Positions 8,967-17,115 of a stretch of DNA of 64,000 nt are shown piece by piece. The notes beneath the pieces were generated by a model. The model was not told the DNA's origin, ran no database searches, and worked only from the letters and a program-made list of their open reading frames with translations. The position numbers and the translations under genes are program-made. Location of the stretch: assembly GCA_035275405.1 (NCBI GenBank), contig DATEMU010000014.1, positions 62,001 to 126,000 of the forward strand, written 5' to 3'. The DNA comes from Phycisphaerae bacterium. GTDB lineage: Bacteria > Planctomycetota > Phycisphaerae > UBA1845 > UTPLA1. Numbering within the stretch: position 1 is the stretch's first letter; the number at the start of each line of letters is the position of its first letter.

Positions 8967-10304
8967 GTGAGCGGATTTCCATACCTTCGCTCGTCTACCG
9001 CCTGCCTTCTGATTTGGTTTTTGAACGTGGCCGTCGCGAGTGGCGCCACAACGACCTTCCGGGTGGAGGTTCCAGCATCGACCCCGGTGAGCGACGTGAT
9101 CTACATTGCCGGAAACTTCCAAGGCTGGAATCCCGGCAATCCCGCATACGCGCTGACCGAGCAACCAGATGGCAGATGGCAGATCACGCTGAGCCTGCCG
9201 GATGGCAACCCGATCCAATACAAATTCACCCGAGGCAACTGGCAGACGGTCGAGAAGGGCCCCAACGGCGAGGAAATCCCCAATCGGACCTACACGCCCC
9301 AGGGTACCGAGACGATCAACCACGTCGTCGCAAATTGGGCTGACATACCGCCATCAACCATCACCGGCCACGTTGAGTCGTTTGTGTACGCCCCGTTCCT
9401 TGCGGGCCGTCGTTGCTGGGTCTATCTGCCTCCCGATTACTTCCAGAGCACCGCCCGCTATCCCGTACTGTACATGCATGACGGACAGAATCTTTTCGAC
9501 CAGTTCACCAGCTTCGCAGGCGAATGGCGAGTGGACGAAACCTGCGAATTGCTCATCGGCAACCGCGAGATCGAGCCGATTATTGTGGTCGGGATTGAGA
9601 ACAGTGCCGCCCGGTGCAACGAATACACGCCGTGGTTCAGCGCTTCTCAGGGATGCGGCGGCGGCGGCGATGTCTACCTCCAGGCGATTCGAGACGTGCT
9701 GATCCCGGAAGTGGACCAGCGCTATCGGACCCGGACGGGGCCTGCGAACACTTACATGGCGGGCTCGTCGTTGGGAGGGTTGATCACCGTGTATGCAGGG
9801 TATGCATACGATGGTGTCTGGGGTCGTATCGCGGGAGTGTCTCCCTCTTACTGGTGGGCGAATCAGGCGATGCTCAACTATGCAGCCGCCGGGTCGAAGC
9901 CCGAAACCCTGACGCACTTCTATCAGGACATGGGAACGCTTGAATCTGGACTCGCCAATCTACAGGCGATGCGTGACATCGCGGTCAGCCAGGGGTTTGT
10001 TGAAGGCGAAGATTTCCTCTCCGTGGAGGCTCAGGGCCACACGCACAACGAATATTACTGGGCGCTCCGCCTGCCCAACATCCTGCGATACTTGATCGAT
10101 CCCCCGCCGATATATCCGGGCGACATGAACTGCGACGGCGATGTGGACACGGCCAACGACTTGCCCCTCTTTATTGACGCCCTGCTGGACCCGACTGGCT
10201 ACACCTCACCGCCCGGCTGCGTCATCGAGCAGGCAGATATGAACGGCGACCAAACCTGCGACGGCTTGGACATCGCTGACTTTGTCGTCGCAGTGCTTCA
10301 ATGA
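8967..10304 (+). CDS. Secreted esterase (esterase D/Fes-like) with N-terminal CBM48/20-like and C-terminal dockerin-like domains
   Basis: I place the start at the GTG at 8967, preceded by CGGAG, giving a signal peptide (LLIWFLNVAVASG) at the N-terminus. A starch-binding/CBM48-like domain follows (GNFQGWNPGNPAY ... IQYKFTRGNW). The central esterase domain has YMHDGQNLFD (oxyanion strand), the nucleophile in AGSSLGG, and the C-terminal histidine region GHTHNEYYW; this is the putative-esterase family that includes enterochelin esterase, feruloyl/acetyl-xylan esterases and esterase D. The C-terminus has two calcium-loop repeats (GDMNCDGDVD and DMNGDQTCDGLDI), dockerin-like modules common on planctomycete exported proteins. 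It probably removes acyl groups from polysaccharide or siderophore-type substrates outside the cell. It is the first gene right of the tRNA scar. Confidence 0.85.
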   Translation: MSGFPYLRSSTACLLIWFLNVAVASGATTTFRVEVPASTPVSDVIYIAGNFQGWNPGNPAYALTEQPDGRWQITLSLPDGNPIQYKFTRGNWQTVEKGPNGEEIPNRTYTPQGTETINHVVANWADIPPSTITGHVESFVYAPFLAGRRCWVYLPPDYFQSTARYPVLYMHDGQNLFDQFTSFAGEWRVDETCELLIGNREIEPIIVVGIENSAARCNEYTPWFSASQGCGGGGDVYLQAIRDVLIPEVDQRYRTRTGPANTYMAGSSLGGLITVYAGYAYDGVWGRIAGVSPSYWWANQAMLNYAAAGSKPETLTHFYQDMGTLESGLANLQAMRDIAVSQGFVEGEDFLSVEAQGHTHNEYYWALRLPNILRYLIDPPPIYPGDMNCDGDVDTANDLPLFIDALLDPTGYTSPPGCVIEQADMNGDQTCDGLDIADFVVAVLQ

Positions 10305-10319
10305 ACGTGGGCAGGATCA

Positions 10320-10634
10320 ATGATGCCTCCCGCCGCAGGGCTCGCGGTGCGCTCACCAACGCCGGTCGCGGGGCTCGAACGTGAAGATGTGATCCTTGGC
10401 TTCAGACCGGACGGCAGATCGCTGCTTGCCATGCATGCGTGGGAGATGCCCGGCCGCGTCGAGAACGCAGATCTTGAGACCGGCCAGAGAACACGGTTCC
10501 GCGAAATCGCACCCAACAACATGATCGGGGCTATAGCGTCTGGCGGTGTCGACTTCTCCGACGACGGGAAGAGTTATGCGTACTGCCTTGTCCGCTCCGT
10601 AGGCACGTTGTTTTCGGTCGAGGGTGCGCAATGA
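10320..10634 (+). pseudogene. C-terminal remnant of a beta-propeller protein (likely eukaryotic-like kinase)
   Basis: About 100 residues, with a poor start region and then a sequence (EDVILGFRPDGRSLLAM ... FSDDGKSYAYCLVRSVGT) that fits the last two blades of a WD40/TolB-like propeller. The ending FSDDGKSYAY...LFSVEG is typical of the C-terminus of membrane serine/threonine kinases with a periplasmic propeller. Kinase domain, membrane helix and upstream blades are absent, so this is most simply a 5'-deleted remnant, perhaps caused by the insertion that left the tRNA scar. It could alternatively be a short real gene. Confidence 0.5.
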
Positions 10635-10645
10635 ATTGCGACGTG

Positions 10646-11104
10646 CTACTTCCCCATAATCTTGTTTCCGAACGCCCAGTAGATGAGTCCGGCCGCGAAG
10701 ATGAAGGCCGGGCCGGCGATCGTGCGAACCAGGTACGGCCCCCAGATGCCCGCCCATGAGTCGATCATGGGCGGAATCTTGCCGTCGGGGTCGTAGAGCA
10801 CGGCGATCTTCTGGCCGACGGTGTAGCGCAAGGCCCGCGCGCCAGCGCCGATTTCGGAAAGGAAGATCGTTTCGCCGCCCTCCTCAGGATTGAACTTGAT
10901 CTCCGGGTAGTGGTACTCGGCCGACCTCCGCATTTCATTGTCTGTAATTTCCTGACGCTTTTCGATCCGGATGATCTCGCCTTCGGCGGACCGGAGACGG
11001 CCGCGCGCCGCGAACCGGTGGAGAAGTCCGCGCACCCCCGCGACAAACAGGCCCACGCCGGTCAGAAAAAAAGCCACCAACATCAAGCCGACGACGTATC
11101 GCAT
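10646..11104 (-). CDS. DUF3592-type membrane protein
   Basis: 152 residues from the ATG at 11104 (MRYVVGLMLVAFF); longer upstream reading is not supported because it overlaps the next gene's end. The layout is the DUF3592 pattern: N-terminal transmembrane helix (residues 3-25), a soluble beta domain with a Tyr-Pro-x-Ile strand (YHYPEIKF), then YTVGQKIAVLYDPDGK, and a second helix close to the C-terminus (IAGPAFIFAAGLIYWAF). The family is widespread in bacterial membranes and its function is unknown. It lies 43 bp downstream of the methyltransferase gene on the same strand and may be co-transcribed with it. Confidence 0.8.
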   Translation of the reverse strand: MRYVVGLMLVAFFLTGVGLFVAGVRGLLHRFAARGRLRSAEGEIIRIEKRQEITDNEMRRSAEYHYPEIKFNPEEGGETIFLSEIGAGARALRYTVGQKIAVLYDPDGKIPPMIDSWAGIWGPYLVRTIAGPAFIFAAGLIYWAFGNKIMGK

Positions 11105-11147
11105 GTCGCGTGCCCTTTCGACGACAGACTGCTCGCCTCCGCTCTCC

Positions 11148-11828
11148 TCAGCGTTCGCTTCGGGTGAGCAGCACCACATGGTCGGCCGGAAAGTCCACGG
11201 CGGCGCCCCACCTCGCCGCGATGTACGCGAACACCGGTCGGCTGTAAAAGCAAACATGCGTGGGGTCGCGGCGGTAATGCCATGCCGCGAAAGCGTCCGC
11301 CGAGTCCGGGGCCATGCACGTCATGATCCCCAGCACCCCTCCGGCCCGCAGTACGCCAAAAATGCGTTCCAGTTCCCGACGCGGCTGATGGAGATGCTCA
11401 AAGACCTCGGAGGCCGCAACGAAATCATAACGGCGGCGCCACACCTCCTCCTCCACCGCGTAGTAGGGATCGAAGAGCGATACCTCCCGGCCCGCGCGAC
11501 GCAGCATCGCCGCCAGCGCCGGCCCCGGGCCGCAGCCAAAATCGAGCCCCTGGGCGCCCGGCCGCGTCGCCCGCACGATCGCCTCACACAGCGGCGCGAG
11601 AAATCGCTGATACCGCGGGTCCTCCGGATCGTTCTCGTGCAGGTCGTAGCGGGCCTTTTCCGCCGCGGCGTCCGGTCGCTCCTTCGCCGGGACAAAAATC
11701 AGCGCACAGTTTCCGCATCGCCAAAAGCTCCGCCCCGCGGTTCGATGCAGCAGCCCTGCAGGACGATGATCGCAGAGCGGACACGGCTCATCGAGCGTGG
11801 GCAGGTCCATTTCAGCGGATCGCGTCAT
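11148..11828 (-). CDS. Class I SAM-dependent methyltransferase with N-terminal zinc ribbon
   Basis: 226 residues from the ATG at 11828. The N-terminus has two cysteine pairs, CPLCDHRPAG and CGNCALIF, forming a small zinc ribbon. A Rossmann methyltransferase fold follows, with motif I LDFGCGPGPA (the SAM-binding glycine loop), an acidic strand-2 end (SLFDPYY), and the post-motif ASEVFEHLHQP typical of Methyltransf_23/UbiE-like enzymes. The histidine-rich stretch RRDPTHVCFYS is typical of the same group. The substrate cannot be read from sequence; relatives modify sugars or small molecules. The protein is cytoplasmic, and the gene precedes the DUF3592 gene. Confidence 0.85.
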   Translation of the reverse strand: MTRSAEMDLPTLDEPCPLCDHRPAGLLHRTAGRSFWRCGNCALIFVPAKERPDAAAEKARYDLHENDPEDPRYQRFLAPLCEAIVRATRPGAQGLDFGCGPGPALAAMLRRAGREVSLFDPYYAVEEEVWRRRYDFVAASEVFEHLHQPRRELERIFGVLRAGGVLGIMTCMAPDSADAFAAWHYRRDPTHVCFYSRPVFAYIAARWGAAVDFPADHVVLLTRSER

Positions 11829-11875
11829 GAACAACGCTTCACGTCGCGGCCCATTTTCGCAGGTCGATGGCGGTC

Positions 11876-12382
11876 TTAATCGTCATCAACCTCGTCGCCA
11901 TCGCCTCCGTCGTCGCTTTCCTCGCCGTGCAGCCGCCCCGTCGGCGAGAAGTAAAGCTCCTTCTCCTTGCCGTCGACCTTCGCCTCCACTTCATAGTAGA
12001 CGACCGTCGTCTTCTCGATGACGACTTTGGTCCCGGCGCCGAAATGTTTGCCGATCGCCTCGCGAACTGCCGCGGGGGCTTTGTCCATCGGCACGTTCTC
12101 CTCCACCTCCAGCAATTCCCCGTCGGCCGATACGCTCGCCTCATGCTCCGTCCCATGATCCATCCACTCCGCCTCGTACACCGTCACGCCGTGCTCGACC
12201 TCGCGCTCGATCTCCGTGAACTTCGCCCCGCCCGCCTGCATCTCCAGCGCCCGCCGCGCCGCCGCCGGGACCTGGTCCAGCGGCACCTTCTCGTCATCCA
12301 GCGCCGCAGCCAGCCCCGCCGCGCCCAGCACCCCCAGCAATCCGGCAACGAACCCCACTCGTCTGTGATTTTTCGTTTTCAT
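11876..12382 (-). CDS. Secreted PepSY-like protein with acidic tail
   Basis: 168 residues with a signal peptide (VGFVAGLLGVLGAAGLAAA). Two related repeats follow, each of the PepSY-like type: VPLDQVPAAARRALE ... FTEIEREVEHGVTVYEAEW and VPMDKAPAAVREAIG ... VVIEKTTVVYYEVEAKVDGKE. The last residues are almost all Asp/Glu/Gly. PepSY-like domains occur in periplasmic proteins, some of which inhibit proteases or bind regulators; in planctomycetes many are exported proteins of unknown role. It stands alone on the minus strand, divergent from otsA. Confidence 0.8.
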   Translation of the reverse strand: MKTKNHRRVGFVAGLLGVLGAAGLAAALDDEKVPLDQVPAAARRALEMQAGGAKFTEIEREVEHGVTVYEAEWMDHGTEHEASVSADGELLEVEENVPMDKAPAAVREAIGKHFGAGTKVVIEKTTVVYYEVEAKVDGKEKELYFSPTGRLHGEESDDGGDGDEVDDD

Positions 12383-12663
12383 CCTGGACCTCCCGACGAC
12401 AACTCAACCCGTGACATCGACCGCCGACGCCGCGCCCCGCGTTCTTCTACCGCCGCGGCCCGCTACGGGCAATGGATAGAGGCACAGTGTTTCGGCATCA
12501 CTCTCAATACAGATAGGGACAAGTGCGTATGCGTCTATTTTCTGCCCGCGCTTGCCCTCCAAGCACAATCGGGCTAAATAGGATCAATCCCGCGTTGCCG
12601 CCATGCCTAAAATATATCGGGTATCGCTTTTTTCCAGGGCCGGGATTTGAACGGAGCAATGTC

Positions 12664-14229
12664 ATGCGGCTCGTTGTCGTTTCCAACCGGCTCCCCGTCG
12701 TCCTCGATCAGGGCGAATCCGGATGGAACGGCAATCTCGGTGCGGGCGGTCTGGTCAGCGCTCTGACTCCGGTCCTTCGCCGCTGGAAGGGTCTGTGGAT
12801 CGGCTGGCCCGGTTCGTTGCCTGTGGAGTCCACCCCTTCGCCGTCTTGCTTCGAGAAAATCGGTCAGCGCCTCGGCTTTACGGTCGAGCCCGTCTACCTT
12901 ACTCCGCAGGAAGAAAAAGACTTTTACCAGGGATTCTCCAATGAGATCATCTGGCCGCTCTTCCACGACCTGCAATCGCGCTGCAATTTCGTCCCGGAGT
13001 ACTGGACCGCCTACCAGGCCGTCGAGAAAAAGTTTGCCGATTCCGTGGCCGAGCATGTCCGCAAGGACGACCTCATCTGGGTCCAGGACTACCACTTGAT
13101 GGGATTGGGCCGCTGCCTCCGCGGCCGCGGTTTCTCCAACAAGCTCGGGTTCTTCCTGCACATCCCCTTTCCCCCGCCCGACATCTTCTGCAAGCTCCCC
13201 TGGCGCACCGATATCCTCACCGGATTGCTGCAATACGACACCCTCGGCTTCCAGACCCCGCGCGATCGCGACAATTTCTTCGACTGCATCCGCAAACTTC
13301 TTCCCGAGGCCCATCGCCGTTCGCGCCGCGCCGTCGTCAGTCTCGAATACTCCAGGCACCTGACCCACGTCGGCGTCTTTCCCATCGGAATCGACTACCG
13401 CGAATTCGCCGACCTCGCCGCCAGTCCCGCCGTCACCCAGCGCGTCACAGAGCTGCGCGCGCAATTGACCCCCGGTGAATCGTTGGCTCCTGGACAATCG
13501 CCCGGGGCCAGGACGCAGATCGTCCTCGCCGTCGATCGGCTCGACTACACCAAAGGCATCCCGGATCGACTCAAGGCCTTTCGCCTCGCCCTCGTCCGCT
13601 ACCCCGAGCTGCATCGCAAGATCGCCCTCCTCCAGGTCGTCGTCCCCAGCCGCGAGTCCGTCCCCGAGTATCAGGAACTCAAGGGCGAGATCGAGCGCCT
13701 CGTCTCCCAGATCAACGGCGAACTGACCCAGCCCGGCTGGGTACCCATCCATCATGTGTTTCGCAGCATCGATCGCGAGGAACTCGTCGCCTATTATCGC
13801 GTCGCGGACATGGCCCTGATCACCCCGCTCAAGGACGGCATGAACCTCGTCGCCAAGGAATATTGCGCCTGCCAGGTGGAAGGCGACGGGGTCCTCATCC
13901 TCAGCGAATTCGCCGGCGCCGCCATCCAGTTCAAGGCCGACGCCGTCCTCGTCAACCCCTACGACCTCGATCGCGTCGCCGATGCCGTCCACCGCGCCGC
14001 CACGATGAACCTTAAACAACGCCGCCCCGGCATGCGCCGCCTCCGCCGAATCGCCGAACAACAGGACGTGTACTGGTGGGTGAACCGCTTCCTCGCCGCC
14101 TGTGGCATCCACGAATCCGGCAATATGAAGCTCGATTTAACCCCCGCTGAGTCAGTGGGGAGCGACAAGCTCCACCGTGGCCTCGAACCCCTGTCGGCGA
14201 GGTTCCGAGCGATGGCCAATGGAGTGTAA
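12664..14229 (+). CDS. otsA: Alpha,alpha-trehalose-phosphate synthase (UDP-forming), GT20
   Basis: 521 residues from the ATG at 12664 ([14 protein letters not shown]); GGAG lies nine bases upstream, and the longer frame lacks similarity. It transfers glucose from a nucleotide sugar to glucose-6-phosphate, giving trehalose-6-phosphate. GT20 hallmarks are present: SNRLP at the N-terminus, [12 protein letters not shown] (phosphate-binding loop), [39 protein letters not shown] (nucleotide-sugar site) and [13 protein letters not shown] near the C-terminus. It is about 45-50 residues longer than E. coli OtsA but within family range. The next gene on the strand encodes the phosphatase, 178 bp downstream after a repeat pair, so the two form a trehalose synthesis locus. 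Confidence 0.95.
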   Translation: MRLVVVSNRLPVVLDQGESGWNGNLGAGGLVSALTPVLRRWKGLWIGWPGSLPVESTPSPSCFEKIGQRLGFTVEPVYLTPQEEKDFYQGFSNEIIWPLFHDLQSRCNFVPEYWTAYQAVEKKFADSVAEHVRKDDLIWVQDYHLMGLGRCLRGRGFSNKLGFFLHIPFPPPDIFCKLPWRTDILTGLLQYDTLGFQTPRDRDNFFDCIRKLLPEAHRRSRRAVVSLEYSRHLTHVGVFPIGIDYREFADLAASPAVTQRVTELRAQLTPGESLAPGQSPGARTQIVLAVDRLDYTKGIPDRLKAFRLALVRYPELHRKIALLQVVVPSRESVPEYQELKGEIERLVSQINGELTQPGWVPIHHVFRSIDREELVAYYRVADMALITPLKDGMNLVAKEYCACQVEGDGVLILSEFAGAAIQFKADAVLVNPYDLDRVADAVHRAATMNLKQRRPGMRRLRRIAEQQDVYWWVNRFLAACGIHESGNMKLDLTPAESVGSDKLHRGLEPLSARFRAMANGV

Positions 14230-14251
14230 GATCGGTATCGGGAGGGTTTTC

Positions 14252-14372
14252 ACCACAGAGGCTTAGAGGGAGCGGGGACCAAGGCGGGAGCCGCGACGAG
14301 ATGCTGAAATGTATTTGTTATTGTCCCAATCTATCGTCTCCGTGCCTCTGAGCCTCTGTGGTGAATCTTCTT
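14252..14372. repeat. Inverted pair of CACCACAGAGGC repeats (MITE-like, about 120 bp)
   Basis: TTTTCACCACAGAGGCTTAG at the left and, at the right, GCCTCTGTGGTGAATC in opposite orientation, with about 80 bp between. The terminal 14 bases are a near-perfect inverted repeat. It occupies most of the otsA-otsB gap. Other copies or halves lie at 22762-22858, 24390-24420, 32820-32856 and inside the gene at 35.0-36.8 kb. Confidence 0.75.
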
Positions 14373-14407
14373 CGTTTGATTTTTTGACTTTTTGACGTTT
14401 CATCACC

Positions 14408-16969
14408 GTGTCCGACGCACCCGACTCCCTGACCGCCCGCATCGCCGACCTCGCCCGCGCCTCCGTCCTCCTCGTCGCCACCGACTTTGACGGAACCGTC
14501 GCCCCCATCGTCGACGATCCCGCCCGCGCCGAGATGAATCGCGAGACTGCCGTCGCCCTCCGCTACCTCGCCGGTCTCCCCCAAACCCACGTCGCCGTTA
14601 TCTCCGGCCGCGCCCTCGCCGACCTTGCCCAGAAAACCAATGAGGTCGGTGAATTGCACCTTATCGGCTCCCACGGCAGCGAGTTCGATCCCAGCTTCGC
14701 CCTCGGACTCGCCGATGACGCGGCCGCGTTGCTGGACTCCCTGAAGAGTGAGCTTCAATCGCTGGCCGGCGCCCTGCCCGGCGCGATGCTGGAGACTAAA
14801 CCCTCGTCCCTCGCCTTCCATTACCGCAACGCCGACGAAGCACGCGCCGCCGAGACCGTTCGGACGATCCTCGACGGCTCGGCGCACCGGCCCGGCGTGC
14901 ACGTCCGCCACGGGAAAAAAGTCGTCGAACTCAGCGTCGTCGAGACGAATAAAGGCGCCGCTCTGGAGCGCGTCCGCCAGCGCCTCGGCGCCACCGCCGC
15001 CATCTTCATCGGCGACGACGTGACGGATGAGGACGCGTTCGGCGTCCTTCGCGGCTTCGATGTGGGCGTCAAGGTCGGGCCCGGCGAAACCCTGGCCCGC
15101 TTCCGCATCGACGACTCCAACGACGTCGCCCGCACCCTCGCCCAACTGGCCGAAGCCCGCGCCGCCTGGCTCGCCGGCGCCGAGGCCGTCCCCATCGTGC
15201 AGCACTCCATCCTCTCCGACCAGCGCACCGTCGCCGTCGTCGCGCCGGGCGGTCGCATCGTTTGGCTCTGCCTCCCGCGCATCGACTCCCCGGCCCTCTT
15301 CGCCGAACTCCTCGGCGGCCCCCACGCCGGCTACTTCGACATTCGCCCCGCCCCTCAATCCCTTAATCCCTCAATCCCTCAATCCCTCTATCTCGGCGAC
15401 ACCTTCATCCTCCGAACCGAGTGGCCTCACTTCACCGTCACCGACTACATGGACACCTCCGCTGGTCGCGCCTTCCAACGCGCCGGTCGCACCGACCTGC
15501 TGCGTGTGATTGAGCCTCAAGCCTCTGGACCCAAGCCTCAAGTCTTGATCCGCTTCGCCCCCCGCCTCGACTTCGGGCGTATACCCACGCACCTCAGCGT
15601 CGCCGAAGACGGCCTCATCATCGAAGGCGTCGTCGACCCCATCGTCCTCCGCGCCCCGGGCGTCAACTGGAAGATCGAGGACGACGGCGCTCATCACACC
15701 GCCACTGCCATCGTCGAACTCTCCGATCAGCCGCTGGTACTTGAACTCCGTTATGGAACCGGCAGCCTCGCGCCCTCTTCCGTCGCCGAACCCAACCGCC
15801 GCGCCCAGACCGAGCGCTCCTGGAGCGGTTGGGCCGGGAGCCTCACACTGCCTTCCCTGCAGCCCGATCTCGTCCGCCGCAGCGCCCTCGTCCTCAAGGC
15901 CCTGACCTATGGCCCGACCGGCGCGATCGCCGCCGCCGCCACGACCAGCCTTCCCGAACACGCCGGCGGTATCCGCAACTGGGACTATCGCTACTGCTGG
16001 CCGCGCGACGCCGCCATGGCCGCCGCCGCCCTCGTCCAGCTCGGCAACATCGGCCCCGGCACAAAGTTCCTCGACTGGGTCATCGGAATCCTCGAAGGCT
16101 ACGAGCCCGGCGCGCTCTTGCGCCCCGTCTACACCGTCTCCGGCGGTCACCTCGGCTCCGAGGCCGACATCCCTGAACTCGCCGGCTATCGCGGCAGCCG
16201 CCCTGTCCGCGTGGGCAACGCCGCCGCACAACAGGTCCAGCTCGACGTCTGTGGGCCGATTGCCGACCTCATCGCGCAGCTCGCCGAGCACGGCGCGGCC
16301 CTCTCCTCCGAGCACTGGCATCTTGTAAATATCATGGTCTCCGCCGTCGCCGAACGTTGGCGCGAGCCCGACCACGGCATCTGGGAAGTCCGCCTCCCCC
16401 GCCGCCATCATATCCACTCCAAGGTCATGTGCTGGCAGACCGTCGACCGCGGACTCGCCATCGCCCGTTACCTCGGCCGCCGCAAGCCCGAGTGGGAGGC
16501 CCTGCGCAAGGAAATCGCCGACGACGTCCTCACGCAAGGCTGGAACGAAGACACCCGCGCCTTCTGCGGGACCTACGGCAGCGCCGACGCCAACGCTGCC
16601 ACCCTCTCCATCGCCCTCGCCGGTCTCCTCCCCGCGACCGACCCGCGCTTCCTCTCCACCGTCGCGCACATCGAACGCGAACTCCTCGTCGACTCCGCCG
16701 TCTACCGCTACCGCACCGACGACGGTCTGCCCGGCGTCGAAGGCGCCTTCAACCTCTGCACCCTCTGGCTGGCCGACGCGTACATTGCCCTCGGCCGCCG
16801 CGACGAGGCCCACGCCCTCTTCGAAAACTTCTGCCGCCTCGCCGGCCCCACCGGTCTCCTCGCCGAGGAATACGACCCCGAAAACAAAATCGCCCTCGGC
16901 AACTTCCCCCAGGCCTACTCCCACCTCGCCCTCATCCAAACCGCCGTCCGCCTCAGCGGAGCGGGCTGA
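14408..16969 (+). CDS. otsB: Trehalose-6-phosphate phosphatase fused to a GH15 glucosidase
   Basis: 853 residues from GTG. Residues 1-250 are a HAD-type trehalose-phosphatase: DFDGT (Asp26 nucleophile, Asp28), VISGR, and GDDVTDEDAF as the magnesium-binding motif. From about 265 a GH15 domain begins (IVQHSILSDQRTVAVV) with GIRNWDYRYCWPRDA, HGIWEVRLPRRHHIHSKVM (general acid Glu) and GLLAEEYDP (general base Glu). GH15 enzymes of this type are glucoamylases or, in some bacteria, trehalases. The phosphatase would finish OtsA's product; a GH15 trehalase on the same chain could then split it. The domain junction contains PQSLNPSIPQSL, encoded by an 8-bp tandem array, and a second repeat-derived stretch lies near residue 370. 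Assignment of both domains is firm; GH15 substrate is not. Confidence 0.92.
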   Translation: MSDAPDSLTARIADLARASVLLVATDFDGTVAPIVDDPARAEMNRETAVALRYLAGLPQTHVAVISGRALADLAQKTNEVGELHLIGSHGSEFDPSFALGLADDAAALLDSLKSELQSLAGALPGAMLETKPSSLAFHYRNADEARAAETVRTILDGSAHRPGVHVRHGKKVVELSVVETNKGAALERVRQRLGATAAIFIGDDVTDEDAFGVLRGFDVGVKVGPGETLARFRIDDSNDVARTLAQLAEARAAWLAGAEAVPIVQHSILSDQRTVAVVAPGGRIVWLCLPRIDSPALFAELLGGPHAGYFDIRPAPQSLNPSIPQSLYLGDTFILRTEWPHFTVTDYMDTSAGRAFQRAGRTDLLRVIEPQASGPKPQVLIRFAPRLDFGRIPTHLSVAEDGLIIEGVVDPIVLRAPGVNWKIEDDGAHHTATAIVELSDQPLVLELRYGTGSLAPSSVAEPNRRAQTERSWSGWAGSLTLPSLQPDLVRRSALVLKALTYGPTGAIAAAATTSLPEHAGGIRNWDYRYCWPRDAAMAAAALVQLGNIGPGTKFLDWVIGILEGYEPGALLRPVYTVSGGHLGSEADIPELAGYRGSRPVRVGNAAAQQVQLDVCGPIADLIAQLAEHGAALSSEHWHLVNIMVSAVAERWREPDHGIWEVRLPRRHHIHSKVMCWQTVDRGLAIARYLGRRKPEWEALRKEIADDVLTQGWNEDTRAFCGTYGSADANAATLSIALAGLLPATDPRFLSTVAHIERELLVDSAVYRYRTDDGLPGVEGAFNLCTLWLADAYIALGRRDEAHALFENFCRLAGPTGLLAEEYDPENKIALGNFPQAYSHLALIQTAVRLSGAG
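15352..15388. repeat. In-frame 8-bp tandem array (CCCTCAAT/CCCTTAAT)
   Basis: About 4.5 units of CCCTCAAT with one CCCTTAAT variant, translated in the fused phosphatase/GH15 protein as PQSLNPSIPQSL. The same array appears three times in the PQQ gene at 39.4-43.9 kb (opposite strand), always reading in the same frame. Confidence 0.9.
15511..15547. repeat. GCCTCAAG repeat inside the phosphatase/GH15 gene
   Basis: TGAGCCTCAAGCCTCTGGAC followed by a second GCCTCAAGTCTTGA, read as EPQASGPKPQVL. It resembles the CTTGAGGCCTGAGGCTTGAG stretch at the right edge of the window (63972-64000). Confidence 0.55.
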
Positions 16970-16972
16970 CCA

Positions 16973-17045
16973 GCAGTGGGGCGGGCGTCCCTGCCCGCCA
17001 GTCGCAGCCGGCCCTTTCAGAACGCCGGCCGCAAGGCCGGTTCGG
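16973..17045. repeat. GTGGGGCGGGCGTCCCTGCC repeat and adjacent GC hairpin
   Basis: AGTGGGGCGGGCGTCCCTGC is imperfectly palindromic and recurs, in frame, at 29688-29736. It is followed by a hairpin (GCCGGCC, loop GCAA, GGCCGG) around 17023-17041 that could end transcription of the phosphatase/GH15 gene, although a clear U-tract is missing. Confidence 0.6.
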
Positions 17046-17115
17046 CTTTACTTAAACCACCCGTTGCGCACCCCCGCCCGCTCCGACTACATTAACAAGG
17101 AGCCCGCTTTCATCT

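Noticed and set aside
12607-14112. 501-residue antisense frame over otsA
   Set aside because: Antisense to a certain gene, no motif, composition typical of GC-rich shadows.
15371-16939. 522-residue antisense frame over the phosphatase/GH15 gene
   Set aside because: Gly/Val/Glu-rich sequence mirroring the real codons; no supporting motif or start region.
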